The notes: generated by a model not told the origin, from the letters alone. A stretch of DNA of 64,000 nt from Rubrivivax sp. A210 (GCF_904426505.1 NZ_CAJGBN010000012.1:1-64000), one strand, 5' to 3'. Positions 45,377 through 57,376 are shown, counted from the stretch's first letter. Numbers and translations are program-made.

Positions 45377-46737
45377 CGGCCCTCCACGGCGATGTTCTCG
45401 CCTTCGAGCGCGCCGACATCGCGGATGTTGAAGCGCCGCAGGCGCCAGGCCGCGAGCGTGGTGCGCCAGTCACGCAGCGCGCTGAGGTAGTAGACGAGCT
45501 TGAAGAAGCGCAGCGAGGGGCCGATCGGCGTGCGGCCGAAGATGTCGCCGGCCAGCAGCGAGAGCACGGCCTCCTTGGCGCGCAGCACATTGCGCGGGCG
45601 CATGAAGAGGGCACGCATGGCAGGGTTGGTCATGCGGAAGATGAACCACGAGAACTCGCGCGGCCCCTTGTCCATGTGGGCCGCGTAGCGCCGGCGGGCC
45701 GCCGCCGCAGCGGCGGGCCGATCCAGCGTCGCCTCGACCACCTCCACCGCCTTGAAGGCACTCGCCATGGCCAGGTAGACGCCGGAAGAGAACACCGGGT
45801 CGATGAAGGCATAGGCGTCGCCCACCATCAGCCAGCGCGGCCCGCTGCAGGCGCTGGCCGTGTAGCAGTAGTTGCCGGTGGCCCAGACCTTGTCATCGAC
45901 CAACTGCGCGCCGGCCAGGCGCTCGGCCAGCACCGGGCTCATGGCAATGGTGTCGAGGAAGAATTCCTTCAGCGGCTTGCTGCGCGACTTCAGGTAGTGC
46001 GGCCAGCAGGTGGCGCCGACGCTGGTGCTGCCGTCGGCCAGCGGGATGAACCAGAACCAGCCGTGCTGGAACCAGAAGACGCTGATATTGCCTTCGAGCT
46101 TGCCCGGCAGGCGCCGCGCGCCGGTGAAGTGGCCGAAGACCGCCGCGCTGTTGTGGCGTGGGTTGCGCTGCTTGAGACCGAGTTGCTGGGCCAGCAGGGT
46201 GTCGCGGCCCGAGGCGTCGACGACGTAGCGGGCACGCCATTGGCGCCGTGCGCCGTCGTCCCGCGTGGCATGCACGGTGGCGCCATCGGCGTCGAAATCG
46301 ACCTTGCGCGCCTGGCAGCCCTCGAAGACCTCGGCGCCCTCGGCCGCGGCGTGGCGGATCAGGATCTCGTCGAAGACGTCGCGCCGCACCTGCCAGGCCA
46401 TGGGCTGGTTCTTGTCCCAGGCCTCGGAAAACTCGAGCAGGCTGTGGAAATCGTGCTGGAAGGAGACGAACTCGATGCCCCACTTGGGCATGGCGATGGC
46501 ATCGACCTGGGCACGCACGCCGAGTTCGTCGAACAGCGGCCCATTGGCCGGCAACAGCGATTCGCCGATGTGGAAGCGCGGGTGGCGGGCCTTTTCCAGC
46601 AGCACCACGCGGCGACCCTGGCGCGCCAGCAACGCGGCCAGTGTGCTGCCGCCCGGGCCGCCGCCGATGACGAGTACGTCGCAGCGGTCGGCGGCGGTGT
46701 CGGGCGAAGCCGGGAACGGCGCCTGGGTCATGGGCAT
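45373..46737 (-). CDS. Flavin-dependent halogenase-like protein 2
   Basis: 454 residues from MPMTQAPF (a second ATG two codons later is equally possible). It shows GGGPGGSTLAALLARQG for FAD, the halogenase-type lysine K85 in PKWGIEF (KxGxxF) and an exact GWxWxIP motif, GWFWFIP (226-232), plus GDAYAFIDPVFSSGVYLA. The two flavoproteins are clearly different lineages. It opens the minus-strand arm of the pigment cluster, divergent from the PAP2 gene. Halogenation is a prediction; epoxidase or reductase roles are known in the superfamily. Confidence 0.83.
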   Translation of the reverse strand: MPMTQAPFPASPDTAADRCDVLVIGGGPGGSTLAALLARQGRRVVLLEKARHPRFHIGESLLPANGPLFDELGVRAQVDAIAMPKWGIEFVSFQHDFHSLLEFSEAWDKNQPMAWQVRRDVFDEILIRHAAAEGAEVFEGCQARKVDFDADGATVHATRDDGARRQWRARYVVDASGRDTLLAQQLGLKQRNPRHNSAAVFGHFTGARRLPGKLEGNISVFWFQHGWFWFIPLADGSTSVGATCWPHYLKSRSKPLKEFFLDTIAMSPVLAERLAGAQLVDDKVWATGNYCYTASACSGPRWLMVGDAYAFIDPVFSSGVYLAMASAFKAVEVVEATLDRPAAAAAARRRYAAHMDKGPREFSWFIFRMTNPAMRALFMRPRNVLRAKEAVLSLLAGDIFGRTPIGPSLRFFKLVYYLSALRDWRTTLAAWRLRRFNIRDVGALEGENIAVEGR

Positions 46738-46849
46738 GGGGCGGGCGGCGAGGGCCGCAGCCGGCGCGATCAGACGCCGGCCGCGCACACCGCGTGGCGC
46801 GGAGCATCGAAGCGGCGGATTATCCCCAAAGCGCCCACGACAGCTGGCC

Positions 46850-47629
46850 ATGGCGGCGGGTGTTAGCCTTTGCCGCCCCCAGCCGCCAGCGCCGACGACT
46901 TCCGCCTTGCCGCCCCACCCTGCCACCGAACGCGTCCAATCCAGCGCAGCCAGCCTGCACTGGCTGCGCGATTGCGACCAGCGCCTGCGCCATCGCTTCT
47001 GGCTCAAGTTCGTCGGCATCTCGGCCTTCATGTCGATCTTCTTCGTCGCCTATTTCCACCTGCTGCGCCATCCGGCGCGGCCGGTGACGGTGATGCCGCT
47101 CACGGCGCTGGACCAGGCCATCCCGGTCCAGCCCGGCTGGATGGCGGCCTATGTCTCGCTGTGGGTCTATGTGGGTCTCGCGCCGGGGCTGTTGATCGGC
47201 CTGCGCGCCCTCATTGCCTACGGCGCCTGGATCGCCGCGCTGTGCGCCACCGGCCTGCTGTGCTTCTACCTCGTGCCCACCGCCGTGCCGCGCCTGCCGC
47301 TGGCGGTGGACCTGGCCCAACACCCGGCCTTCGCGATGCTGCAGGGCGTGGACGCGGCCGGCAATGCCTGCCCCTCGCTGCACGTCGCCACCGCGCTGCA
47401 CGCGGCGATCTGGCTCGACCACCTGCTGCGCCGCATGGCCGCCCCTGGCGGCCTGCGCCTGCTCAATGCCGCCTGGCTGCTGCTCATCGTCTACTCGACG
47501 CTGGCGACCAAGCAGCATGTGGTGTGGGACGTGGTGGGCGGCACGCTGCTGGCCCTGCCCTTCGCCTGGGCCTCACTGCGCTGGTTTCCGCACGCCGGCA
47601 ACGGCGGCCTCGCGGGGGGTGGTCGATAG
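46850..47629 (+). CDS. PAP2-type phosphatase, inositolphosphorylceramide synthase-like
   Basis: 259 residues, with about five or six membrane segments (FWLKFVGISAFMSIFFVAYF, WVYVGLAPGLLIGL, AALCATGLLCFYLVP, LLNAAWLLLIVYSTLA). The catalytic motifs are ACPSLHVATALH (PSxxxH) and KQHVVWDVVGG. Such enzymes dephosphorylate or transfer lipid phosphate groups. Its place between the flavoprotein and glnS suggests it serves the lipid-linked pigment. The start is uncertain: ATG at 46850 gives 30 extra residues, and a TTG near 46909 is possible. Confidence 0.84.
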   Translation: MAAGVSLCRPQPPAPTTSALPPHPATERVQSSAASLHWLRDCDQRLRHRFWLKFVGISAFMSIFFVAYFHLLRHPARPVTVMPLTALDQAIPVQPGWMAAYVSLWVYVGLAPGLLIGLRALIAYGAWIAALCATGLLCFYLVPTAVPRLPLAVDLAQHPAFAMLQGVDAAGNACPSLHVATALHAAIWLDHLLRRMAAPGGLRLLNAAWLLLIVYSTLATKQHVVWDVVGGTLLALPFAWASLRWFPHAGNGGLAGGGR

Positions 47630-47632
47630 AAT
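47627..47632 (+). promoter_or_regulatory. Probable -10 box (TAGAAT) of glnS
   Basis: TAGAAT begins on the stop codon of the PAP2 gene and lies 25 bp before the glnS ATG at 47658. No matching -35 box was seen. glnS may also be read from the upstream transcript. Confidence 0.35.
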
Positions 47633-47657
47633 CGCGCCACACTCAGCTGCGGCGCAC

Positions 47658-49445
<1,788 letters not shown>

Positions 49446-49537
49446 AAGCCCGAGTGTTTCGGTAAATATCTGAAAAAGCCCTGCCGCCGCCGCGCGGCCG
49501 GCGCAGCATGGGCGCACCGCTGCCTCGGGAGCCGGCC

Positions 49538-50005
49538 ATGCACACCGCCTTTCCCTGCCTCCTGTTTGCCACCACCCTGGCCGCTGCCGGCAACACCCTG
49601 GCCGCCGGCGAAGTGCAGGTGAACTGGATCGGTGTCGAGCAGTACAGCGACATCGGCCGCGCCACCTACGAGCGCAATCACACGATGAACCGGCTCACGG
49701 CCCACCTGCAAGGCCTGGGCCGGCACCTGCCCAATGGTCAGATCCTCACGATCGACGTGCTCGACCTCGACCTCGCCGGCACGCTGCGGCAGCGCCCCAC
49801 GGGCGAGTTGCGCGTGTTGCGTGGCGGCGCCGATTGGCCGCGCATCTCGCTGCGCTACACGCTGCAGGCCACTGGCCGCACCGTGGCTGCCGGCGAAGAG
49901 CATTTGTCCGACCTCGACTACCTGGCCCACGTCCGTCAGGGCGACCTGGCCTACGAGAAGCAGATGCTCGAACGCTGGTTCGTGAAGACTTTCGACACAC
50001 CCTGA
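49538..50005 (+). CDS. DUF3016 exported protein
   Basis: 155 residues. MHTAFPCLLFATTLAAAGNTLAAG is a signal peptide; the mature part contains the DUF3016 pattern VQVNWIGVEQYSDIGRATYERNHTMNRL, LPNGQILTIDVLDLDLAG and RISLRYTLQATGRTVAAGEEHLSDLDYL. The family is periplasmic and of unknown function. The start at 49538 has the spacing expected after CGGGAG; an ATG 30 bp upstream is less good. It is a single gene between glnS and the FKBP. Confidence 0.85.
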   Translation: MHTAFPCLLFATTLAAAGNTLAAGEVQVNWIGVEQYSDIGRATYERNHTMNRLTAHLQGLGRHLPNGQILTIDVLDLDLAGTLRQRPTGELRVLRGGADWPRISLRYTLQATGRTVAAGEEHLSDLDYLAHVRQGDLAYEKQMLERWFVKTFDTP

Positions 50006-50062
50006 GCGCGCCGCCGGCGGCGGGCCGGGCGAGCAAGCTGCGATGATTGCGGGCTCATCCAC

Positions 50063-50524
50063 ATGGAGCCCTCGCCCTTGTCTAACGCCCACCGCACCCT
50101 GGCCGCCCTGGCCCTCACGCTGGCCACCGCCCTGCCCGTCCTGGCCCAGACCGATGCCCTCAAGCTCGCCGCCGCCGAGAAGGGCGCCGTCGTCACCGAC
50201 AGCGGCCTCGTCTACCTCGCCCTGCAGGAAGGCAAGGGCGCCTCGCCGGCCGCCACCGACACCGTGAGCGTGCACTACCGCGGCACCTTTCCCGGCGGCA
50301 AGGAGTTCGACAGCTCCTATTCGCGCGGCCAGCCGGCCGCCTTCCCGCTCAACCGCGTCATCAAGTGCTGGACCGAGGGTGTGCAGCGCATGAAGGTGGG
50401 CGGCAAATCACGCCTGACCTGCCCGTCGGCCATCGCCTACGGCGAACGCGGTGCCGGCGGCACCATTCCGCCCAACGCCGTGCTGCAGTTCGAGGTGGAA
50501 CTGCTGGGCATCACCGGCAAGTGA
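50063..50524 (+). CDS. FKBP-type peptidyl-prolyl cis-trans isomerase, exported
   Basis: 153 residues with a signal peptide (TLAALALTLATALPVLAQ). The FKBP fold is complete: TDTVSVHYRGTFPGGKEFDSSY, FPLNRVIKCWTEGVQRMKVGGKSRL, and the closing PPNAVLQFEVELLGI. It accelerates prolyl isomerisation of folding proteins in the periplasm. Two Cys residues (KCWTEG and LTCPSA) could pair. It is short (single FKBP domain, no dimerisation arm) compared with FklB/FkpA. Confidence 0.92.
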   Translation: MEPSPLSNAHRTLAALALTLATALPVLAQTDALKLAAAEKGAVVTDSGLVYLALQEGKGASPAATDTVSVHYRGTFPGGKEFDSSYSRGQPAAFPLNRVIKCWTEGVQRMKVGGKSRLTCPSAIAYGERGAGGTIPPNAVLQFEVELLGITGK

Positions 50525-50554
50525 TCGCGACTGCGGCGCGGGCTGTGAAAGCGC

Positions 50555-50770
50555 CTAGTGCCGCAGTTCGTCGACGACGGCCGGCAGCGCGTACTCGCGG
50601 CCGACCACGGCGCGCGCATAGAAGTAGTTGCAGCGCGCCGGCTCGCTGAGCGCATCGAGCTCGACCAGGCCGCCCTCGTCGCACGGAAACATCAGTGCCC
50701 GCCCCGGGTGGTAGAGCGATTCGAAGCGCAGCATGAAGCTGTGGCTGCTGGCGGTGGCGTGCGTGGTCAT
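50555..50770 (-). CDS. Small conserved hypothetical protein
   Basis: 71 residues, MTTHATASSHSFMLRFESLYHPGRALMFPCDEGG at the start and ALSEPARCNYFYARAVVGREYALPAVV at the end. I recognise this as a small protein recurrent in Burkholderiales, but it has no named family. The core FxxGRALxFPCD suggests a compact alpha/beta fold. It is convergent with the FKBP and divergent from the HDOD protein. No signal peptide. Function unknown. Confidence 0.75.
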   Translation of the reverse strand: MTTHATASSHSFMLRFESLYHPGRALMFPCDEGGLVELDALSEPARCNYFYARAVVGREYALPAVVDELRH

Positions 50771-50923
50771 GGAAGGCGTTCTGGCTTTGCGGTCGGCGCC
50801 GCGGGGTCCGTCAGCAGAAGTTAGTGCGTGCCGGCCGCCGCCGCTGCGGGGGCGGCGCCACCGCAGCGGTCGGCGCGATGCTGCGCGGCCTGTCGGTGTC
50901 TGTCCGACAAGGGTGCGGCGCCC

Positions 50924-50950
50924 TCAAGTCGTGCCGCAGGCTGCCGATAG
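50924..50950 (+). promoter_or_regulatory. Candidate sigma-28 (FliA)-type promoter of the HDOD gene
   Basis: TCAAGTCG at 50924-50931 and GCCGATAG at 50943-50950 are separated by 11 bp. Against the enteric FliA consensus TAAAGTTT-N11-GCCGATAA this keeps the spacing exactly and 7 of 8 bases in the -10 block, with a weaker -35 block. It lies 43 bp before the HDOD start. Confidence 0.5.
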
Positions 50951-50992
50951 TCCGAGGGTCGATTCCCGGCCGGCCCAACGCATGACCCCGCC

Positions 50993-51877
50993 ATGACTCT
51001 CACGATCAGCCAGCCCCCGCGAACCGAGCGCGTCGCGCAGGAACTCGATCTCTCGCGCAAGAGGGGCGAGTTGCGCAAGATCCTGATCCCGCCCTGCCCC
51101 GATCTGCTGGTGCGCCTGCAAGCGGCGATGGCCGAGACCGAGCCCGACCTGAGCGAGATCGCGCGCATTGCCGGCAGCGATGTCGCGATGTCGGCCACCC
51201 TGCTGCGCAACGCCAACAGCCCGCTGCACGCGGTAGGCCAGCCGGTGGCGACGGTGGGCCAGGCCATGAACCGCCTCGGCCTCATCGAGACCGCCGCGGT
51301 GCTGACCGGCTTCCTGGTGCGCCACGCCATTCCCGTCGACCATCCGCAACTGCGCCACTTCTGGGAACACGCCGCCATCCGCGCGGCCACGCTGCACTTC
51401 ATCGCCCGCCACCTGCCCGGGCTGGTGCCCGAGCTGGCCCATCTCTACGGCCTCTTCTGCCACGTCGGCATGCCGGTGCTGCTGCAAAGCGTGCGCGGCT
51501 ATGGCGGCACCCTGGTCGAGGCGCGGGCACGCATCGACCGCTCCTTCATCGCCACCGAGAACGCCAACCACCGCACCGACCACGCCGTCGTCGGCGCCCT
51601 GGTGGCGCGCACCTGGCACCTGGAGCCGACGCTGGTGGCCGCAATCCGCCTGCACCACGATCTCGAAAGCCTGGCCGACGACGGCACCGAGGCCGAGATC
51701 CACACCCTGGTGGCCGCCGGCCTGCTGGCCGAATACCTGATGCGCCGCCGCGAAGGCCTGGACCCCGAGAACGACTGGACCCAGTTCGGCGCCCAGGCCC
51801 TGGCCTGGCTGCAACTCAGCGCCGACGACCTGGCCGACTGGACCCAGCCGCTGCAGGCGGAACTCGACGCGCTGTAG
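50993..51877 (+). CDS. HDOD-domain signalling protein
   Basis: 294 residues. The HDOD core is KILIPPCPDLLVRLQAAMAE, SDVAMSATLLRNANSP, ATVGQAMNRLGL and HFWEHAAIRAATLHFIARHL, with HAVVGALVARTWHLEPTLVAAIRLHHD in the C-terminal helical half. HDOD proteins lack the HD hydrolase metals and act as scaffolds in chemotaxis, motility and cyclic di-GMP pathways. The promoter region upstream has a sigma-28-like element, in keeping with motility-linked expression. No partner signalling genes are adjacent. Confidence 0.9.
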   Translation: MTLTISQPPRTERVAQELDLSRKRGELRKILIPPCPDLLVRLQAAMAETEPDLSEIARIAGSDVAMSATLLRNANSPLHAVGQPVATVGQAMNRLGLIETAAVLTGFLVRHAIPVDHPQLRHFWEHAAIRAATLHFIARHLPGLVPELAHLYGLFCHVGMPVLLQSVRGYGGTLVEARARIDRSFIATENANHRTDHAVVGALVARTWHLEPTLVAAIRLHHDLESLADDGTEAEIHTLVAAGLLAEYLMRRREGLDPENDWTQFGAQALAWLQLSADDLADWTQPLQAELDAL

Positions 51878-51889
51878 CGCGCGAAACAA

Positions 51890-54205
<2,316 letters not shown>

Positions 54206-54381
54206 CGGCGGATTGTCCCAGCGCGCGCCCTCCCGATGGAAATGCGGGGCTCTCGACAGCCCGGCCAACGGCACGCCGGACGGCCGACGAGAAATATGCA
54301 CGTTCGGTACTTTTGACACCGGCATCCATGTGACGGCGGTCGATATTTCCAAGACCATGATTTGATTGACTTTTTTCGGGC

Positions 54382-54397
54382 TGGCCCGTCGCTTGCA
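54382..54397 (+). promoter_or_regulatory. Sigma-54 (RpoN) promoter of the PEP-CTERM gene
   Basis: TGGCCCGTCGCTTGCA matches the -24/-12 consensus TGGCACG-N4-TTGCA at all but one base. The invariant GG (54383-54384) and GC (54395-54396) are separated by exactly 10 bp. It lies 51 bp upstream of the ATG at 54449. RpoN control of PEP-CTERM genes has been described in floc-forming betaproteobacteria (PrsK/PrsR system), which supports the assignment. Confidence 0.85.
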
Positions 54398-54448
54398 ATT
54401 TGTTACGCACAGTCCGCGAAGAACGCGGGCACGCCGTCAAACACACGA

Positions 54449-55141
54449 ATGAGCCACCCCATGCGCCTGAACACCCTCACCCTCGCCGCCGCCCTGCTCG
54501 CCGCCAGCCAGCTGGCTGCGGCCGCCAACGTCTCGTCCATCTCCGAGAACTTCGAGGGCACGCTGTCGCATTGGACCGACCGCAGCGTCTTCGTCGGCGG
54601 TGCCGTGCAGTCGGCCATCGTGGTGGACCCGCTCAATGCCGCCAACCATGCGCTCGGCTTCAACCGCACCTTCGGTGCCGGCAGCCTGTTCAGCGTCGAC
54701 ACCATCTCCACCACCACGGGCCAGTTCACCGTGAATTTCGACTACCTGGGCCTGGCCAAGGCCGGCAGCGTGGCCGGCAACCTGGGCGGCTTCTTCGGCA
54801 TCAGCCAGGGCTTCCCTGGCACCCACGACTGGATTGCCGGCACCCTGGACGGCTTCCGCATGGCCAACGGCGTGCCGGTCATCGGCCTGGTCGACGACGG
54901 CCAGTGGCACCACTACAGCCTGACCTTCAACACCACCATCGGCAACACCGTACACCTGATGTTCGAGGACTACGACGGCTCGGGCGGCGTTGCCGGCGAC
55001 GTCTTCTTCGACAACATCCAGTTCAACGACAGCAGCGTCGCCGCGCTCCCGCTCAACAATGTGCCCGAGCCCGGCAGCCTGGCCCTGCTCGGCGCCGCCG
55101 CGCTGGCCGCCGCCGCCGTCAGCCGCAAGCGCCAGGCCTGA
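54449..55141 (+). CDS. PEP-CTERM sorting-signal protein, sigma-54-driven
   Basis: 230 residues from MSHPMRLN (a second ATG at 54461 is possible). A signal peptide (LTLAAALLAASQLAAA) leads to a mature domain rich in Asn/Thr/Gly beta strands, FEGTLSHWTDRSVF ... TVNFDYLGLAKAGSVAGNLGGFFGIS ... HYSLTFNTTIGNTVHLMFEDYDGSGG, with a jelly-roll or carbohydrate-binding look. The C terminus NNVPEPGSLALLGAAALAAAAVSRKRQA is a PEP-CTERM signal. It probably becomes an exopolysaccharide-associated surface protein. Promoter at 54382-54397. Confidence 0.88.
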   Translation: MSHPMRLNTLTLAAALLAASQLAAAANVSSISENFEGTLSHWTDRSVFVGGAVQSAIVVDPLNAANHALGFNRTFGAGSLFSVDTISTTTGQFTVNFDYLGLAKAGSVAGNLGGFFGISQGFPGTHDWIAGTLDGFRMANGVPVIGLVDDGQWHHYSLTFNTTIGNTVHLMFEDYDGSGGVAGDVFFDNIQFNDSSVAALPLNNVPEPGSLALLGAAALAAAAVSRKRQA

Positions 55142-55161
55142 AGCCTGCGAGCGCTGGCGGC

Positions 55162-57021
55162 TCAGGCCGCCAGCGCCGGCGCCTCGTCTTCGTCGGCCGC
55201 CTCGCCCAGGAAGCCGCCGCTCTGGTGCGCCCACAGGCGCGCATAGATGCCGCCGGCGGCCAGCAGGCTGGCGTGGCTGCCGGCCTCGACGATGCGGCCC
55301 TGGTCCATCACCACCAGGCGGTCCATCGCCGCGATGGTGGACAGGCGGTGGGCGATGGCGACCACCGTCTTGCCCTCCATCAGCCGGTAGAGGCTGGCCT
55401 GGATGGCGGCCTCGACCTCGCTGTCGAGCGCGCTGGTGGCCTCGTCGAGCAGCAGGATGGGCGCGTCCTTGAGCATCACGCGCGCAATGGCCACGCGCTG
55501 GCGCTGGCCGCCGCTGAGCTTGACGCCGCGCTCGCCCACATGGGCGTCGTAGCCGCACCGGCCCTTGGGGTCGACCAGGCCGGCGATAAAGCCGTGCGCC
55601 TCGGCGCGCTCGGCCGCGCGCAGCATCTCGGCCTCGCCGGCATCGGGGCGGCCGTAGACGATGTTGTCGCGCACCGAGCGGTGCAGCAGCGAGGTGTCCT
55701 GCGTCACCATGCCGATCTGGCGGCGCAGGCTTTCCTGGGTCGCGCTGGCGATGTCCTGGCCGTCGACCAGGATGCGGCCCGCCTCCAGGTCATGCAGGCG
55801 CAGCAGCAGGTTGACCACCGTGCTCTTGCCGGCGCCCGAGCGGCCGACCAGGCCTATCTTCTCGCCCGGGTGGATGGTGAGGTCGAGCCCGTCGACGACG
55901 CGCTTGCCGCCGCCGTAGCCGAAGCCCACGCCCTCGAAGCGCACTTCGCCGCGCGTCACCTTCAGCGGCTGGGCATCGAGGCGGTCGAGCACGGTGCGGG
56001 CGCGCGACAGCGTGCCGATGCCGTCCTGCACCGTGCCGATGTGCTCGAACAGCGTCGCCATCTCCCACATCACCCAGTGCGATATGCCGTTCAAGCGGAA
56101 TGCCATGGCCGAGGCCGCGGCCACCGCGCCCACGCCGACCGCGCCCTCGGTCCACAGCTGCAGCGCGGTGACGGCGGTGGCGGCGATGAGGCCGACGCTG
56201 AGCAACTGATTGATGGTCTCGAAGGCCGTCACCAAACGCATCTGGGTGTAGCCGGTGGCGGCGAACTCGGTCATGGCGGCGCGCGCAAACTGGGCCTCGC
56301 GCTGGGCGTGCGAGAACAGCTTGACGGTGGCGATGTTGGTGTAGGCGTCGGTCACGCGGCCGGTCATCAGCGAGCGCGCGTCGGCCTGCTGCTGCGCCAC
56401 CGCGCCCAGGCGCGGCACGAAGTACCACAGCGTGGCGACGTAGGCCACCAGCCAGCCCAGGTAGGGCAACATCAGCCAGGCGTCGAAGGCGCCGACCACG
56501 GCCACCATGGTGCCGAAATAGATCAGCACATAGGCCAGCATGTCGACGAAGACCAGCCAGGTGTCGCGCACCGCCAGCGCCGTCTGCATCACCTTGGTGG
56601 CGATGCGGCCGGCGAACTCGTCCTGATAGAAGGCCATGCTCTGCTCGAGCATCAGGCGGTGGAAGTTCCAGCGCAGCCGCATCGGGAAGTTGACGAAGAG
56701 ACCCTGGTACTTGAGCAGCCCCAGCAGCAGCGCCGCCACCACGCTGGCGGCCAGCGTCAGGGCCAGCCACGCCAGCGTGCCGCCGTGTACGTGCCAGAAA
56801 TCGGCCGGCTTCACGGCGGCCAGCGTGTCGACGACGTGGGCCATCATGCCGAAGAGCAGGGCCTCGAAGGCACCGAAGGCGGCGCAGGACAGCAGCACCA
56901 GCAGCAGCAGGCCGCGCATGCCGCGCGAGCAGTGCCAGAGAAAGGCCGCCAGGCCGCGCGGCGGCGTGGCGGGCGGCGCATCCGGATAGGGATGCACCCG
57001 TCGTTCGAAGCGCTGGAACAA
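55162..57021 (-). CDS. ABC exporter, fused permease and ATPase
   Basis: 619 residues from a TTG start preceded by CAGGGGAAG. Six membrane helices occupy about residues 35-330. The nucleotide-binding domain has Walker A GLVGRSGAGKSTV, Q-loop MVTQDTSLL, the ABC signature KLSGGQRQRVAIARV, Walker B ILLLDEATSALD and the H-loop AHRLST. It is a homodimeric or heterodimeric half-transporter of the MsbA/multidrug type. Substrate cannot be decided. Upstream on the same strand lies ubiD with its terminator between them, so it has its own promoter. Confidence 0.92.
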   Translation of the reverse strand: MFQRFERRVHPYPDAPPATPPRGLAAFLWHCSRGMRGLLLLVLLSCAAFGAFEALLFGMMAHVVDTLAAVKPADFWHVHGGTLAWLALTLAASVVAALLLGLLKYQGLFVNFPMRLRWNFHRLMLEQSMAFYQDEFAGRIATKVMQTALAVRDTWLVFVDMLAYVLIYFGTMVAVVGAFDAWLMLPYLGWLVAYVATLWYFVPRLGAVAQQQADARSLMTGRVTDAYTNIATVKLFSHAQREAQFARAAMTEFAATGYTQMRLVTAFETINQLLSVGLIAATAVTALQLWTEGAVGVGAVAAASAMAFRLNGISHWVMWEMATLFEHIGTVQDGIGTLSRARTVLDRLDAQPLKVTRGEVRFEGVGFGYGGGKRVVDGLDLTIHPGEKIGLVGRSGAGKSTVVNLLLRLHDLEAGRILVDGQDIASATQESLRRQIGMVTQDTSLLHRSVRDNIVYGRPDAGEAEMLRAAERAEAHGFIAGLVDPKGRCGYDAHVGERGVKLSGGQRQRVAIARVMLKDAPILLLDEATSALDSEVEAAIQASLYRLMEGKTVVAIAHRLSTIAAMDRLVVMDQGRIVEAGSHASLLAAGGIYARLWAHQSGGFLGEAADEDEAPALAA

Positions 57022-57376
57022 GATCTTCCCCTGAACGCGCCCGGTGGGGCGCTGGTGGCCCGGCCCCGCGTTGTGTGCCGGGCGGGCGAATGGCCTCTGG
57101 CGGGCCGATGAAGGCGCGGATTATCGGGGCCGCTGCCGGGCGCCGCCTGCACGGGATTGGGGAGGGCCCAAAAGCGAAACCCCTCCGGACCCGAAGGCGC
57201 CGGAGGGGCGGGCAGCCGAGGCTGCCTATGGGGCTCCGGAGGTAGGGGGTCCGGGGCCCCTGACGCGCAGGGTCTGCGCCGTCGTGGGTACCTGCAAGCA
57301 GGCAAGGCCAGCATAGGCCGATCACGCCACCGCGGCAAGCCTTGCGTGTGCGGAATGCACGGCCTTTCCCGCTGTT
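57022..57376. other. 355-bp intergenic region with a row of short hairpins, no gene seen
   Basis: No convincing coding frame was found between the ABC exporter start and the ubiD stop. Besides the terminator at 57170-57208, three small perfect stems follow: GGCAGC/GCTGCC at 57211-57226, GCGCAG/CTGCGC at 57265-57279 and CCTGC/GCAGG at 57291-57302. They may shape the ubiD 3' end, or a small RNA. The left 150 bp should contain the ABC exporter promoter, but no clear boxes were seen. Confidence 0.5.
57170..57208 (-). terminator. Intrinsic terminator of ubiD
   Basis: On the minus strand CCCCTCCGG (57208-57200) pairs with CCGGAGGGG (57188-57180) around an 11-nt loop, followed by TTTCGCTTTT (57179-57170). 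This 9-bp GC stem with an interrupted T-tract lies 169 bp past the ubiD stop and ahead of the ABC exporter. Confidence 0.75.

Noticed and set aside
50950..50976. tRNA-like T-arm (GGGTCGATTCCC) upstream of the HDOD gene
   Set aside because: No matching acceptor 5' strand, D-arm or anticodon arm could be found in the 80 nt upstream, so this is a chance resemblance.
54400..57111. 903-codon plus-strand frame over the PEP-CTERM and ABC exporter genes
   Set aside because: It runs out of frame through the PEP-CTERM gene and antisense to the exporter, whose Walker A, signature and H-loop motifs are on the minus strand.
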